DNA of 36,789 nucleotides from Syntrophales bacterium (lineage in GTDB: Bacteria > Desulfobacterota > Syntrophia > Syntrophales > Fen-1087), in assembly GCA_030656035.1 (NCBI GenBank), contig JAUSOK010000036.1:1-36789 (forward strand). Reading direction: 5' to 3'. Of the stretch, positions 17,369 to 26,133 are shown in pieces (position 1 is the stretch's first letter; the number at the start of each line of letters is the position of its first letter). The notes beneath the pieces are model-generated. The model saw only the letters and a program-made list of their open reading frames with translations, was not told where the DNA came from and did no database searches. The position numbers and the translations under genes were made by a program.

Positions 17369-17773
17369 ATGATGAAACTTTACGAGCAAATCGCGATGCC
17401 CAACGGCCTGACGGTAGAGGTCCATGATCTGTCCCGGCAGATCGCGGCGGACACCGTCAGGGTGGAAATGATCATCAGAATCCAGGTGGCGCTCAGTCCC
17501 GATGATTTTGCCGAGCCGTCCCGGTTCGAACAGACGCGCGCCGTCTTCGGAGAAGAGATTGTTTTCGAACATCGCCTGGAACGGAGCTTTGTGACGAGCG
17601 CGCAGAAGGACGACGTTTTCCGGACGCTGCTTTCGACCTTCAAGCAGGCGTCGCTGCCCTACCTCTCGAGTCCCAACTTCCGCACCCGCTTTGCCGAATC
17701 CAAATACCGGGAAATTCTGCAGAATCCTTATAAGTACCGTCAGCGGCAGGACAACCCGGCGGAGTCCGCATGA
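17369..17773 (+). CDS. Hypothetical protein
   Basis: Intact ORF (MMKLYEQIAMPNGLTVEVHDLSRQIAADTVRVEMIIRIQ...) immediately before and overlapping the radical SAM gene. Confidence 0.7.
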   Translation: MMKLYEQIAMPNGLTVEVHDLSRQIAADTVRVEMIIRIQVALSPDDFAEPSRFEQTRAVFGEEIVFEHRLERSFVTSAQKDDVFRTLLSTFKQASLPYLSSPNFRTRFAESKYREILQNPYKYRQRQDNPAESA

Positions 17774-20253
17774 ACTGGGAAGACATTCTGCTCGCCGTGG
17801 AGAAGCCCAGCCGCTACACCGGCGGGGAAGTCAACGCCGTCAAAAAGGACCGCCGGGCCTGTGAATTGAGCGTCGCCCTGGCCTTTCCGGATACCTACGA
17901 AGTGGGCATGTCGCATCTGGGCCTCCAGATTCTCTACGCCATCCTCAATCAACACCCCCGCATCCTGGCCGAGCGGTGCTACGCCCCCTGGCCGGACATG
18001 GAACGGCAGATGCGGCGCCACGGCCTTGCGCTGGCGTCGCTGGAGTCGCATACGCCGCTGCATCGCTTCGATATCGTCGGCTTCTCGCTCCAGTATGAAC
18101 TCAGCTATACGAATGTGCTCAACATGCTCGACCTGGGGGGCGTCCCCCTGCGGGCGGCAGACCGCAATGACGGCCATCCGCTCGTCATTGCCGGCGGCCC
18201 CTGCGCTTTTCATCCCGCCCCGATGGCCCATTTTATCGACGCCTTCGTCATCGGCGAGGGGGAGGAGGCAATCTCGGACATTGCCCTGGCCGTCCTGGAC
18301 GACAAACTAAGCGGGCGCGGGCGCGTGGAGACGCTGCAACGCCTGGCGGGCATCGCCGGCGTTTACTGCCCTGCCGTCCACACCGCGGAGGAGCCGATAA
18401 AAAAACGCGTGATTCCCGATATCAACGCATGGCCTTTTCCGCTGCGTCCTATCGTCCCGCTCATGCAGACGATTCACAACCGGGCCACCCTCGAGATCGC
18501 ACGGGGCTGCACGCGGGGCTGCCGTTTCTGCCAGGCGGGCATGGTCTGGCGGCCCGTGCGCGAACGGCATCCGGCGGGAATCGAGCGGATGGCCGAGGAG
18601 ATGCTCTGTTCGACGGGCCATCACGAGCTGTCGCTGCTGTCGTTGAGCGCCGGGGATTACAGCCGCATCGAGCCCCTGCTTGCCGCCTTGATGGACCGCT
18701 ACCAGGGGCGGCGCGTGGCGCTGTCCCTGCCGTCCCTGCGCGTGGAAACCCTGACCAGGTCCCTGATGGAAGAAATCAAACGGGTCCGCAAGACGAGCTT
18801 CACGCTGGCCCCCGAGGCCGGCACCCAGCGGCTGCGGGACGCGATCAACAAGGGCAACTCTGAGGCGGACCTGCTGGCAACGATCGAACAGGTCTTCGCC
18901 GCCGGCTGGAAATCGGTCAAACTCTATTTCATGCTGGGGCTGCCCGGAGAAACACAGGCGGACATGGAAGGCCTCGCGGACCTGGCCCATCAGGTCCTGA
19001 GAGAGGCAAGGCGTCGCGGCCAGGTAACCATAAGCCTTTCGACATTCGTGCCGAAGCCCCATACGCCTTTCCAGTGGGCAAGACAGATCGGCCTCGCGGA
19101 GACCCGCGAAAAACAGGACTATTTCAAGCGGCGCCTGCGCGGCCCTAATCTCCATGTAAAGTGGCACGACGCCCGCATGAGCCTGCTGGAGGGCATTTTC
19201 TCGCGCGGCGACGAAACGCTCGGCCTGCTGATCGAACGGGCATTTCAGTCCGGCTGCCGTTTTGACGGCTGGTCCGAACATTTTCGCTTCGATCTGTGGG
19301 AGCAGGCCATGACCGATCTGGCGATCCGGCCGGAAGCGGAACTCCGGGAAAGACCCCTCACGGATCGTTTCCCCTGGGATCGGATCGACTGCGGGCTCAG
19401 CCGGGATTTTCTGATCCGTGAATGGCATAAATCGACGCAGGGCGAATTGACGGCCGATTGCCGCATGGAACAATGCCATCTCTGCGGCGTCTGCGACCAT
19501 CTGAGAGTCAAAATGATCAGCGCAGCGGATAGCCCGCCGCTTCCGGCGGATGGGTTTTCTTCGACCGGCGCCGGGAACCGTTTTCAGAAATCGGCTCCGG
19601 AAAAACGCCTGCGGATCGAATTCACCAAGCTGGGCCCCTCGCGGTTTCTGTCCCACCTGGAGCTGTCGGCCGCGCTGATCCGCGCCGTTCATCAGAGCGG
19701 CCTGACCTTTGTTTATTCCCAGGGATTTCATCCCCTGCCGAAGATCTCCTTTGCCTTCGCGACGGCAGTGGGGATGGAAAGCCACGGGGAATACGCCGAT
19801 ATTCAGATCAGAAACAGCCTTTCAGGCGCAATGCCCATCGGGAAAATGAACGCCTTTTTACCGGAAGGCATGGCGGTCAAAAGCCTCCGCGAGATCCCGC
19901 CGTACCGCCCGTCCCTTTCCGAGGAAATCCGGGGCTTTCAATATGACCTCTGCCTGCCGGAAGCAGTCGGGCCGGACAGGGATGCGGCCATCGCCGGGAA
20001 ACTGGAGCAATTCCTCGCCTCCGCGACGTTCACGATCACGCGCAAAACTAAGGAAAAGACCGTTGTGAAGGATATTCGCCCGCTCGTCATGGACCTTCGG
20101 CTCGATCCGAAGCAGCGCCGGATCGAGCTTCGCGTCGCCTGCAAGCCGTCGGGCCTGGTCCGGCCGGCGGATATTCTGAACAAGGTCTGCAGCTTCGATG
20201 AGGACACTGCGCGGGGCGTGCGCATCATCAAGAAGGAAACCTTTTTCCGTTGA
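17770..20253 (+). CDS. B12-binding-type radical SAM protein with C-terminal DUF2344 domain (TIGR03960/TIGR03936-like)
   Basis: ARGCTRGCRFCQAGMVWRPVRER radical SAM CxxxCxxC, AFPDTYEVGMSHLGLQILY, C-terminal GPSRFLSHLELSAALIRAVHQSGLTFVYSQGFHPLPKISFA. Located directly upstream of rplU. Confidence 0.88.
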   Translation: MNWEDILLAVEKPSRYTGGEVNAVKKDRRACELSVALAFPDTYEVGMSHLGLQILYAILNQHPRILAERCYAPWPDMERQMRRHGLALASLESHTPLHRFDIVGFSLQYELSYTNVLNMLDLGGVPLRAADRNDGHPLVIAGGPCAFHPAPMAHFIDAFVIGEGEEAISDIALAVLDDKLSGRGRVETLQRLAGIAGVYCPAVHTAEEPIKKRVIPDINAWPFPLRPIVPLMQTIHNRATLEIARGCTRGCRFCQAGMVWRPVRERHPAGIERMAEEMLCSTGHHELSLLSLSAGDYSRIEPLLAALMDRYQGRRVALSLPSLRVETLTRSLMEEIKRVRKTSFTLAPEAGTQRLRDAINKGNSEADLLATIEQVFAAGWKSVKLYFMLGLPGETQADMEGLADLAHQVLREARRRGQVTISLSTFVPKPHTPFQWARQIGLAETREKQDYFKRRLRGPNLHVKWHDARMSLLEGIFSRGDETLGLLIERAFQSGCRFDGWSEHFRFDLWEQAMTDLAIRPEAELRERPLTDRFPWDRIDCGLSRDFLIREWHKSTQGELTADCRMEQCHLCGVCDHLRVKMISAADSPPLPADGFSSTGAGNRFQKSAPEKRLRIEFTKLGPSRFLSHLELSAALIRAVHQSGLTFVYSQGFHPLPKISFAFATAVGMESHGEYADIQIRNSLSGAMPIGKMNAFLPEGMAVKSLREIPPYRPSLSEEIRGFQYDLCLPEAVGPDRDAAIAGKLEQFLASATFTITRKTKEKTVVKDIRPLVMDLRLDPKQRRIELRVACKPSGLVRPADILNKVCSFDEDTARGVRIIKKETFFR

Positions 20254-20264
20254 CATAAATTATA

Positions 20265-20294
20265 TTGACAAACGCTTTTGACTTCCGGTATAAG
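20265..20294 (+). promoter_or_regulatory. Predicted sigma70 promoter of rplU-rpmA
   Basis: TTGACA (20265-20270), 18-nt spacer, TATAAG (20289-20294). Confidence 0.7.
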
Positions 20295-20328
20295 GGGCGT
20301 TCAAAATTTTTCAACGAGGACATGAATC

Positions 20329-20640
20329 ATGTACGCAGTTATAAAAACAGGCGGAAAGCAGCACCGGGTCTCGCCCGGAGAGGTGCTGGCCGTTGAGAAG
20401 ATCGACGGCAATCGCGGCGAACAGGTTGTTTTCGATCAGGTTTTGATGGTAGTCGATGAGGCGGATGTCCGGATCGGCGCGCCCGTCGTCGCAGGGGCCA
20501 GGGTGGTCGGCGAAATCCTTGAACAGAAAAAAGGACAGAAAATCAATGTCTTCAAAATGAAACGCCGCAAAGGCTCCAAGAAAAAAACCGGGCATCGCCA
20601 GCTCTTGACGAGCATGAAAATCAAGGAAATATCGGTGTAA
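20329..20640 (+). CDS. rplU: 50S ribosomal protein L21
   Basis: [25 protein letters not shown]..., KKTGHRQ. Confidence 0.97.
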   Translation: MYAVIKTGGKQHRVSPGEVLAVEKIDGNRGEQVVFDQVLMVVDEADVRIGAPVVAGARVVGEILEQKKGQKINVFKMKRRKGSKKKTGHRQLLTSMKIKEISV

Positions 20641-20652
20641 GCGGAGGGCAGC

Positions 20653-20913
20653 ATGGCACACAAAAAGGGACAGGGAAGTACCCGTAATGGGCGGGACAGC
20701 AACGCGCAGCGACGGGGCGTCAAGGTCTATGGCGGCCAACGGATCAATGCCGGCGGCATCATCGTCCGCCAGGTGGGAACCCGTATCCATCCCGGCAATA
20801 ACGTCGGTCTGGGCAAGGACTACACGCTTTATGCCAGAATCGACGGTTTTGTCGCCTATGAGCGGCTGGATAAGACAAGAAAAAAGGTCAGCGTTTACGC
20901 GGCGCAGGCCTGA
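20653..20913 (+). CDS. rpmA: 50S ribosomal protein L27
   Basis: [43 protein letters not shown]. Confidence 0.97.
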   Translation: MAHKKGQGSTRNGRDSNAQRRGVKVYGGQRINAGGIIVRQVGTRIHPGNNVGLGKDYTLYARIDGFVAYERLDKTRKKVSVYAAQA

Positions 20914-20940
20914 TTTGCACAAAGGAGGATGTCGATTCGC

Positions 20941-21150
20941 ATGGACGAGCGTGAAAAAGGAATCGTCAAGTGGTTCAACGACAAGAAGGGTTACGGATTT
21001 ATTTCCCGTGAGTCGGGAAATGATATTTTTGTTCACCATTCATCCATCGTCAGCGAAGGGTTTCGCAGCCTGAAGGAAGGCGATCCGGTTGAGTTCTCCG
21101 TCAAACAGGACGAAAAAGGACAGGCGGCTGTCGATGTCCGCAAGGTTTAA
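20941..21150 (+). CDS. Cold-shock domain protein
   Basis: GIVKWFNDKKGYGFISRESGNDIFVHHSSI (RNP1/RNP2). AAAGGAGG at 20921-20928. Confidence 0.95.
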   Translation: MDEREKGIVKWFNDKKGYGFISRESGNDIFVHHSSIVSEGFRSLKEGDPVEFSVKQDEKGQAAVDVRKV

Positions 21151-21199
21151 GCGGCGCCGGCCATCTGCGTTTTCTCGGATAAAAAAAGCTATACTAAAG

Positions 21200-21236
21200 A
21201 AGGCACTTTTTTTAGAAAGTGCCTTTTGTGTTTTTG
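21200..21236 (+). terminator. Intrinsic terminator after csp
   Basis: AAGGCACTTT (21200-21209), 6-nt loop, AAAGTGCCTT (21216-21225), then TTGTGTTTTT. Confidence 0.85.
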
Positions 21237-21243
21237 AATCACC

Positions 21244-22317
21244 ATGAAATTTATCGACGAAGCGAAGATTTATGTGAAGGCGGGCGGCGGCGGCAAGGGC
21301 TGCGTGAGTTTCCGGCGCGAAAAGTTTGTCCCCCGGGGCGGACCGAACGGCGGGGACGGCGGCAAGGGCGGCGACGTGATCATCCAGGCCGTCAACAGCC
21401 ACCGGACCCTGCTGGATCTGAAATACCGACAGCACCAAACCGCCGAACGGGGCGGGCACGGCGAGGGCAGTAACCGGACCGGACGAAGCGCCGACGATAT
21501 TGTGGTGGTTGTCCCGATCGGAACCCTGGTCAAAGACGCCGATACCGGCGACGTGCTGGCCGATCTGACGGCGGACGGCCAGTCTTTCATCGCCGCCAGA
21601 GGCGGCATCGGCGGCCGCGGCAACGCCCGTTTCGCCACGGCGAAAAATCGAGCGCCACGTTTTGCCCAGGACGGCGTGCCCGGCGAGGAGCGCTTGCTGC
21701 TGCTGGAGCTCAAACTGCTGGCCGATGTGGGCATCATCGGCATGCCCAACGTGGGAAAATCAACCTTTATCGCCAGAGTCTCCGCCGCCCGGCCCAAAAT
21801 CGCGGATTATCCCTTCACGACGCTGACGCCGAACCTCGGCGTCGTGCGTCTAAACGTCGATGCGAGCTTTGTCATTGCCGACATCCCCGGCCTGATTCCG
21901 GGCGCCTCCGAGGGACTGGGCATGGGGATCCGCTTTCTGCGGCATGTGGAACGGACGACATTACTTCTCCATATCCTCGATATTAAAGAAGATTCAGATC
22001 CATGGACGGATTTTGAAGCCATCAACCGGGAGCTATCTCAGTTCAGCCCGGAGCTGGCCCGAAAACCGCAGATCGTGGGGATCAACAAGCTCGATCTGCC
22101 CTCAACGCGCGAGAGAATCAAAAAAGAGATTGACAACTTCCGCGGAAAAGGCATAGAAATCCTGGCGTTTTCCGCTGTCACGGGCGAAGGCGTCAGCGAG
22201 GCGGTTGGCCGGATCGCCCATAAACTACTGACTTCAGGGGAAAAACTCGAAAACACGCATCCTGTCATTCTGAACGACGGCGAAGCATCTGATATTAAAA
22301 ATGACGGTGCATATTAA
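21244..22317 (+). CDS. obgE: GTPase Obg
   Basis: MKFIDEAKIYVKAGGGGKGCVSFRREKFVPRGGPNGGDGGKGGDV, GMPNVGKST, DIPGLIPGA, NKLD. Confidence 0.97.
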   Translation: MKFIDEAKIYVKAGGGGKGCVSFRREKFVPRGGPNGGDGGKGGDVIIQAVNSHRTLLDLKYRQHQTAERGGHGEGSNRTGRSADDIVVVVPIGTLVKDADTGDVLADLTADGQSFIAARGGIGGRGNARFATAKNRAPRFAQDGVPGEERLLLLELKLLADVGIIGMPNVGKSTFIARVSAARPKIADYPFTTLTPNLGVVRLNVDASFVIADIPGLIPGASEGLGMGIRFLRHVERTTLLLHILDIKEDSDPWTDFEAINRELSQFSPELARKPQIVGINKLDLPSTRERIKKEIDNFRGKGIEILAFSAVTGEGVSEAVGRIAHKLLTSGEKLENTHPVILNDGEASDIKNDGAY

Positions 22318-22344
22318 ACAGACCCAACAGATTACAAAGGCATT

Positions 22345-23475
22345 ATGACAAACATCAGAAAAAGCACCTTGCAGCATGTAAAAAAAGTGATCATCAAAAT
22401 CGGCAGCGCCGTCCTGACAGGCGAAGACGGCCTGGACCTGCAGATCATCGAACAGTTAGTCGATGAAATCGCCGAACTGACCAAGCAAGGCTACCAGATT
22501 GTTGTCGTGACGTCCGGGGCCATCGCCTCGGGCAAGCACCGCATGGGCATTTCCGGCCCCCTCAAAAGCATGCCCCAGAAGCAGGCTGCCGCGGCCATCG
22601 GCCAGGGCCGGCTCATGCGGGTTTATTCCAACGCCTTCGGAAAACACGGCATCTATACAGCCCAGATTCTGCTGACCATGAGCGATCTCACCGACCGCAA
22701 GCGGTTCCTCAACATCCGCAACACGCTCTCAACCCTGACGGAATGGGGTGTGATTGCCGTCATCAATGAAAATGACACTGTCGCCGTGGATGAAATCAAA
22801 TTCGGCGACAATGACCACCTGGCCGCCATGATCGCCAATATCACCGAGGCGCACCTGCTGATTAACCTGACCAGCACGGAAGGCCTCTACGACAAGAACC
22901 CCGCACTGTCCAAAAATGCCAAAGTGATTTCGCTGGTCACGGAAATCACGGAAGAAATCGAGGAGGCGGCGACTGCCGATACGACTTCGGTGGGCATGGG
23001 CGGAATGAAAAGCAAGGTCATCGCCGCCCGCAAAGTCACGGCCTTCGGAATTCCGTACATCATCGCCCCCGGCAAGGAAAAGGGGATTCTCCATGCAGTC
23101 ATCGCCGGAAAGGACAAGGGAACCCTCTTTTTGCCCATGAGCGAACACCTGACCAGCCGCAAGTGCTGGATCGCCTTTACGCTGCGATCCCGCGGAAAGC
23201 TGATCATCGACGAGGGGGCCAGAACGGCCATCTGCGAGCATGGAAAAAGCCTGCTGCCATCAGGAATCATTGGTGTGGAGGGAAATTTCGACGTCGGCGA
23301 CCCCGTCACCTGCGTCGATCAGAACGGCCTATCGCTGGCCAAGGGCCTGGCCAATTACGGATCCCAGGAAATCCAGAAGATCATGGGCCTGAAATCCTCA
23401 AAAATCGAGCAGGTTCTGGGCCACAAGGATTACGACGAAGTCATCCACCGCGACAATATGGCGGTGGAGAAATAG
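22345..23475 (+). CDS. proB: Glutamate 5-kinase (with PUA domain)
   Basis: VIKIGSAVLTGEDGLD, VVTSGAIASGKHRMG, QKQAAAAIGQGRLM, NENDTVAVDEIKFGDND, C-terminal PUA. Confidence 0.96.
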   Translation: MTNIRKSTLQHVKKVIIKIGSAVLTGEDGLDLQIIEQLVDEIAELTKQGYQIVVVTSGAIASGKHRMGISGPLKSMPQKQAAAAIGQGRLMRVYSNAFGKHGIYTAQILLTMSDLTDRKRFLNIRNTLSTLTEWGVIAVINENDTVAVDEIKFGDNDHLAAMIANITEAHLLINLTSTEGLYDKNPALSKNAKVISLVTEITEEIEEAATADTTSVGMGGMKSKVIAARKVTAFGIPYIIAPGKEKGILHAVIAGKDKGTLFLPMSEHLTSRKCWIAFTLRSRGKLIIDEGARTAICEHGKSLLPSGIIGVEGNFDVGDPVTCVDQNGLSLAKGLANYGSQEIQKIMGLKSSKIEQVLGHKDYDEVIHRDNMAVEK

Positions 23476-23591
23476 GTTTTTTAAGATTCATAAGACTCCC
23501 CTGATACGCGACTTGCGTGTGGAGGTTTTTATCCGGGTATGTCTTACGCGGCGTTCGCCGCGGACAAGAAGACCGTATATGGAGGAATCCT

Positions 23592-23672
23592 TCGGAATCG
23601 GGTGGCGGATTGAATCGGAATCAGGTGGCGCTTTCAATCGGAATCCAGTGGCGGATTGCGTCGGAATACGCA
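23592..23672 (-). mobile_element. Orphan insertion-sequence terminus (IS21-family-like) with 23-bp tandem repeats
   Basis: TCGGAAT starts at 23592, 23615, 23638 and 23661 (exact 23-bp period) with GTGGCG cores. Ends TCGGAATACGCA, i.e. TGCGTATTCCGA in inward orientation. No transposase adjacent. Confidence 0.6.
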
Positions 23673-23835
23673 TTCAACATTGATTTCTGCAAGATGATTG
23701 GAATGGCTTTCTTATAGATTCCATCCCTTTTTTTAGAAAGTGAATCAACAAGCATGCAAGTGCCAATGTGAGTTGACAAATGTCATCTGTGGTCGTATTC
23801 ACCCGTGTTAGTTCTGGAAGGAAACGTTCAAAGCA

Positions 23836-24141
23836 TTAGATGATATCTTTTAAATTACGGGAACCGTGAACAATGCGATGTATTTCAACAGTCTTGCCAC
23901 GGACGATGTAGAATACAAGATAGAATTCCAGAACAAGTATTCGGTATCCTGCATTTTTGAGTTTATCATCATGCGGTACGTGGCCAAGGAATGGATAATT
24001 TCTTAGATTGCCGATACGTTGATCGACGGCTTCTATGAAGGCTGCTGCATTGGCCGGACTATCGTTGGCAATCCAGTCGAATATCGCAATGAGGTCGTCA
24101 TACGCAACAGGAAGGTAGCGAAGGGTATATTTATTTGTCAT
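23836..24141 (-). CDS. RelE/ParE-family toxin
   Basis: YLPVAYDDLIAIFDWIANDSPANAAAFIEAVDQRIGNLRNYPFLGHVPHD...YRILVLEFYLVFYIVRGKTVEIHRIVHGSRN. Confidence 0.88.
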   Translation of the reverse strand: MTNKYTLRYLPVAYDDLIAIFDWIANDSPANAAAFIEAVDQRIGNLRNYPFLGHVPHDDKLKNAGYRILVLEFYLVFYIVRGKTVEIHRIVHGSRNLKDII

Positions 24142-24400
24142 GCAAGTGCTGCTTGAGTTTTTTAACAACTTGCGCGTGCGTAAGTCCTATTTCTCCGGAT
24201 GCTGCTTGGGCTTGTGCAACAGCAAGCTTTCCAAAGAGATCCACTCTTGCTATGAGTTTTTCATAATGATCGATGCTCATAACAACGAGACTTCCCTCAC
24301 CGTTCTTAGTCAGATAAACAGGTCCATCTTGCTCATGACATATTACGGCAATTTCTCGTGTTTGATTTCGAAGACTGGATATAGGCTTAATTATTGGCAT
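24131..24400 (-). CDS. Phd/YefM-family antitoxin
   Basis: PISSLRNQTREIAVICHEQDGPVYLTKNGEGSLVVMSIDHYEKL. Overlaps the toxin gene. Confidence 0.88.
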   Translation of the reverse strand: MPIIKPISSLRNQTREIAVICHEQDGPVYLTKNGEGSLVVMSIDHYEKLIARVDLFGKLAVAQAQAASGEIGLTHAQVVKKLKQHLHDK

Positions 24401-24700
24401 TTCTGCACCTCTGGATAAAATATATGTTATGCTATCACCTAATTATGATAAAATCAAGAACATATTCTGCATGACATATTGTATCATTGGGTACCACTTA
24501 GTCATTTTGATGAACAGACAAGATCTCCGTTTCACTAATCGCATTAGTGGAATTTGGGGAATGGCTATCGTATGTTTCTTCCACTGGTAATCGAGTATCG
24601 GAAGACACTATCAAGCCTAAGGACTCGTAGGTGAAAGCGTTTATCCCATTCATCAATTTAGTCGGCCCCGTTCCTGCGGCCAAGCACTGCTCAAGACATA

Positions 24701-25288
24701 TCAAGACAATATCGACATTTTTTTCGGCAAGAAATGAGATTCTTGAACCCGGCCCCTTGGGTCAAATCGGACTCCTTCCATCTCCAGAAGCGCCCTTTTC
24801 ATTTTCAAACCGCCGCCGAATCCTCCCAATGTCCTGTCTCCCCGGACGGCCCGGTGACAGGGAATAACAAAGGGGAAGGGATTTCGGGCGAGCGCCGTAC
24901 CGACCGCTCTTGCCGCCCGCGGGTGGCCCAGCCTGTCGGCCAGAGCGCCATAGGCGCTGACTCTGCCCCGGGGTATTTGAAATTCCAGGCGCAGGACCCG
25001 CTGCTGAAAGGCCCCGCAGATGCCGAGGTCCAGATAGTCCAGGGAAAACTCAACCGCATCGCCCTTAAGATACCGTTCGATCCGGTCGATGATCCGGCCG
25101 ACGGCGGCATGGGCGCGATCAACGGCTCCCGGAAAGGCTTCCCGTATGCGCGCTTCGATTTTCTCCTGCCCCGCCGGAAGAAATATTCGCCTCACCACGG
25201 GAGAGGCCCTTTCCTTTTCCGGAGTCCAGACCAGACCGATCTCTCCAAAAATTGACATCAGCCGCTGATAGAAAAAGGTTTCCGTCAT
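24701..25288 (-). CDS. Methylated-DNA-[protein]-cysteine S-methyltransferase
   Basis: GRVSAYGALADRLGHPRAARAVGTALARNPFPFVIPCHRAVRGDRTLGGFGGG (PCHR). ATGA overlap with mntP. Confidence 0.92.
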   Translation of the reverse strand: MTETFFYQRLMSIFGEIGLVWTPEKERASPVVRRIFLPAGQEKIEARIREAFPGAVDRAHAAVGRIIDRIERYLKGDAVEFSLDYLDLGICGAFQQRVLRLEFQIPRGRVSAYGALADRLGHPRAARAVGTALARNPFPFVIPCHRAVRGDRTLGGFGGGLKMKRALLEMEGVRFDPRGRVQESHFLPKKMSILS

Positions 25289-25845
25289 GTCAGGTGATCC
25301 CATAGAATTTTTATTCCGATCCCCAGCAGCACGAGTCCGCCGACCAATTCCGCCTTCTTGCCGAAAAGTTCCCCGAGTTTGCGTCCGAATACCATGCCTG
25401 CCGCGGTCATGAGGAAACAGACAATGCCGATGACGATACTGGCATGGACGATGGGCGCCTTCAGGAAGGCAAGGCTCAGTCCGACCGCAAGCGCGTCGAT
25501 GCTGGTCGCCACGGAAAGAACCAGCAGCGTCATGCCGCGTGTCGGATCGCCGGCATGGGCGCGTTCCTTTTCATGACGAAAGGATTCCCAAATCATCTTC
25601 CCACCCACAAGAGCCAGCAGCAGGAAGGCCACCCAGTGATCATAACGGCTGATGTGGTCGGCCACCGCCCGGCCGGCCAGCCAGCCGGCAAGGGGCATGG
25701 CAAACTGAAAGAGTCCGAAACTGCCGGCCAGGCGCAGGACGGCGCCGGGTGTGAGCGTTCGGGCCGCGGCGCCGATCCCGACGGCCACGGAAAGGGCGTC
25801 CATGCCCAGGCCGACGGCGATAATGAATATCGAAAGAAAGTCCAA
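25285..25845 (-). CDS. mntP: Manganese efflux pump
   Basis: MDFLSIFIIAVGLGMDALSVAVGIG...FGLFQFAMPLAGW...ATSIDALAVGLSLAF. Confidence 0.93.
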   Translation of the reverse strand: MDFLSIFIIAVGLGMDALSVAVGIGAAARTLTPGAVLRLAGSFGLFQFAMPLAGWLAGRAVADHISRYDHWVAFLLLALVGGKMIWESFRHEKERAHAGDPTRGMTLLVLSVATSIDALAVGLSLAFLKAPIVHASIVIGIVCFLMTAAGMVFGRKLGELFGKKAELVGGLVLLGIGIKILWDHLT

Positions 25846-25854
25846 AGATTAATT

Positions 25855-25947
25855 TTCCCCCTCCCCTTCATCCCCTCCCGCCAGGGGAGGGGAAAATGGA
25901 CTTTTTGCCATGTCGTCAGTGTTTCCCGGACTGGAAGAAGGCGTGGA
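25855..25947. repeat. 93-bp direct repeat, copy A (ghost of the uvrC 3' end)
   Basis: One mismatch by eye to 26041-26133. Includes CCCCTCCCCTTCATCCCCTCCCGCCAGGGGAGGGG and the last uvrC codons. Confidence 0.95.
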
Positions 25948-25972
25948 AAATAGGGGGACAGCGCCCCTATTT
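25948..25972. repeat. Palindromic element AAATAGGGG-N7-CCCCTATTT
   Basis: 9-bp perfect arms at 25948-25956 and 25964-25972. Confidence 0.75.
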
Positions 25973-26040
25973 CCAAAAATTCCCTCTCCACTTCACGGGG
26001 GAGTGTCAGGGTGGGGGCGATAAGCATCCACTGCATGTTA

Positions 26041-26133
26041 TTCCCCCTCCCCTTCATCCCCTCCCGCCAGGGGAGGGGAAAATGGACTCTTTGCCATGTC
26101 GTCAGTGTTTCCCGGACTGGAAGAAGGCGTGGA
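26041..26133. repeat. 93-bp direct repeat, copy B (overlaps authentic uvrC 3' end)
   Basis: See copy A; offset exactly 186 bp. Confidence 0.95.

Noticed and set aside
18307-19785. 492-aa minus-strand ORF
   Set aside because: Shadow ORF antisense to the radical SAM gene.
23592-23672. Periodic 23-bp repeats as a CRISPR array
   Set aside because: No spacers between units; the repeats abut directly and end in an IS-like terminus; no cas genes in the window.
24498-24704. 68-aa minus-strand ORF between the TA pair and ogt
   Set aside because: No motif, ribosome-binding site or family resemblance; probably intergenic.
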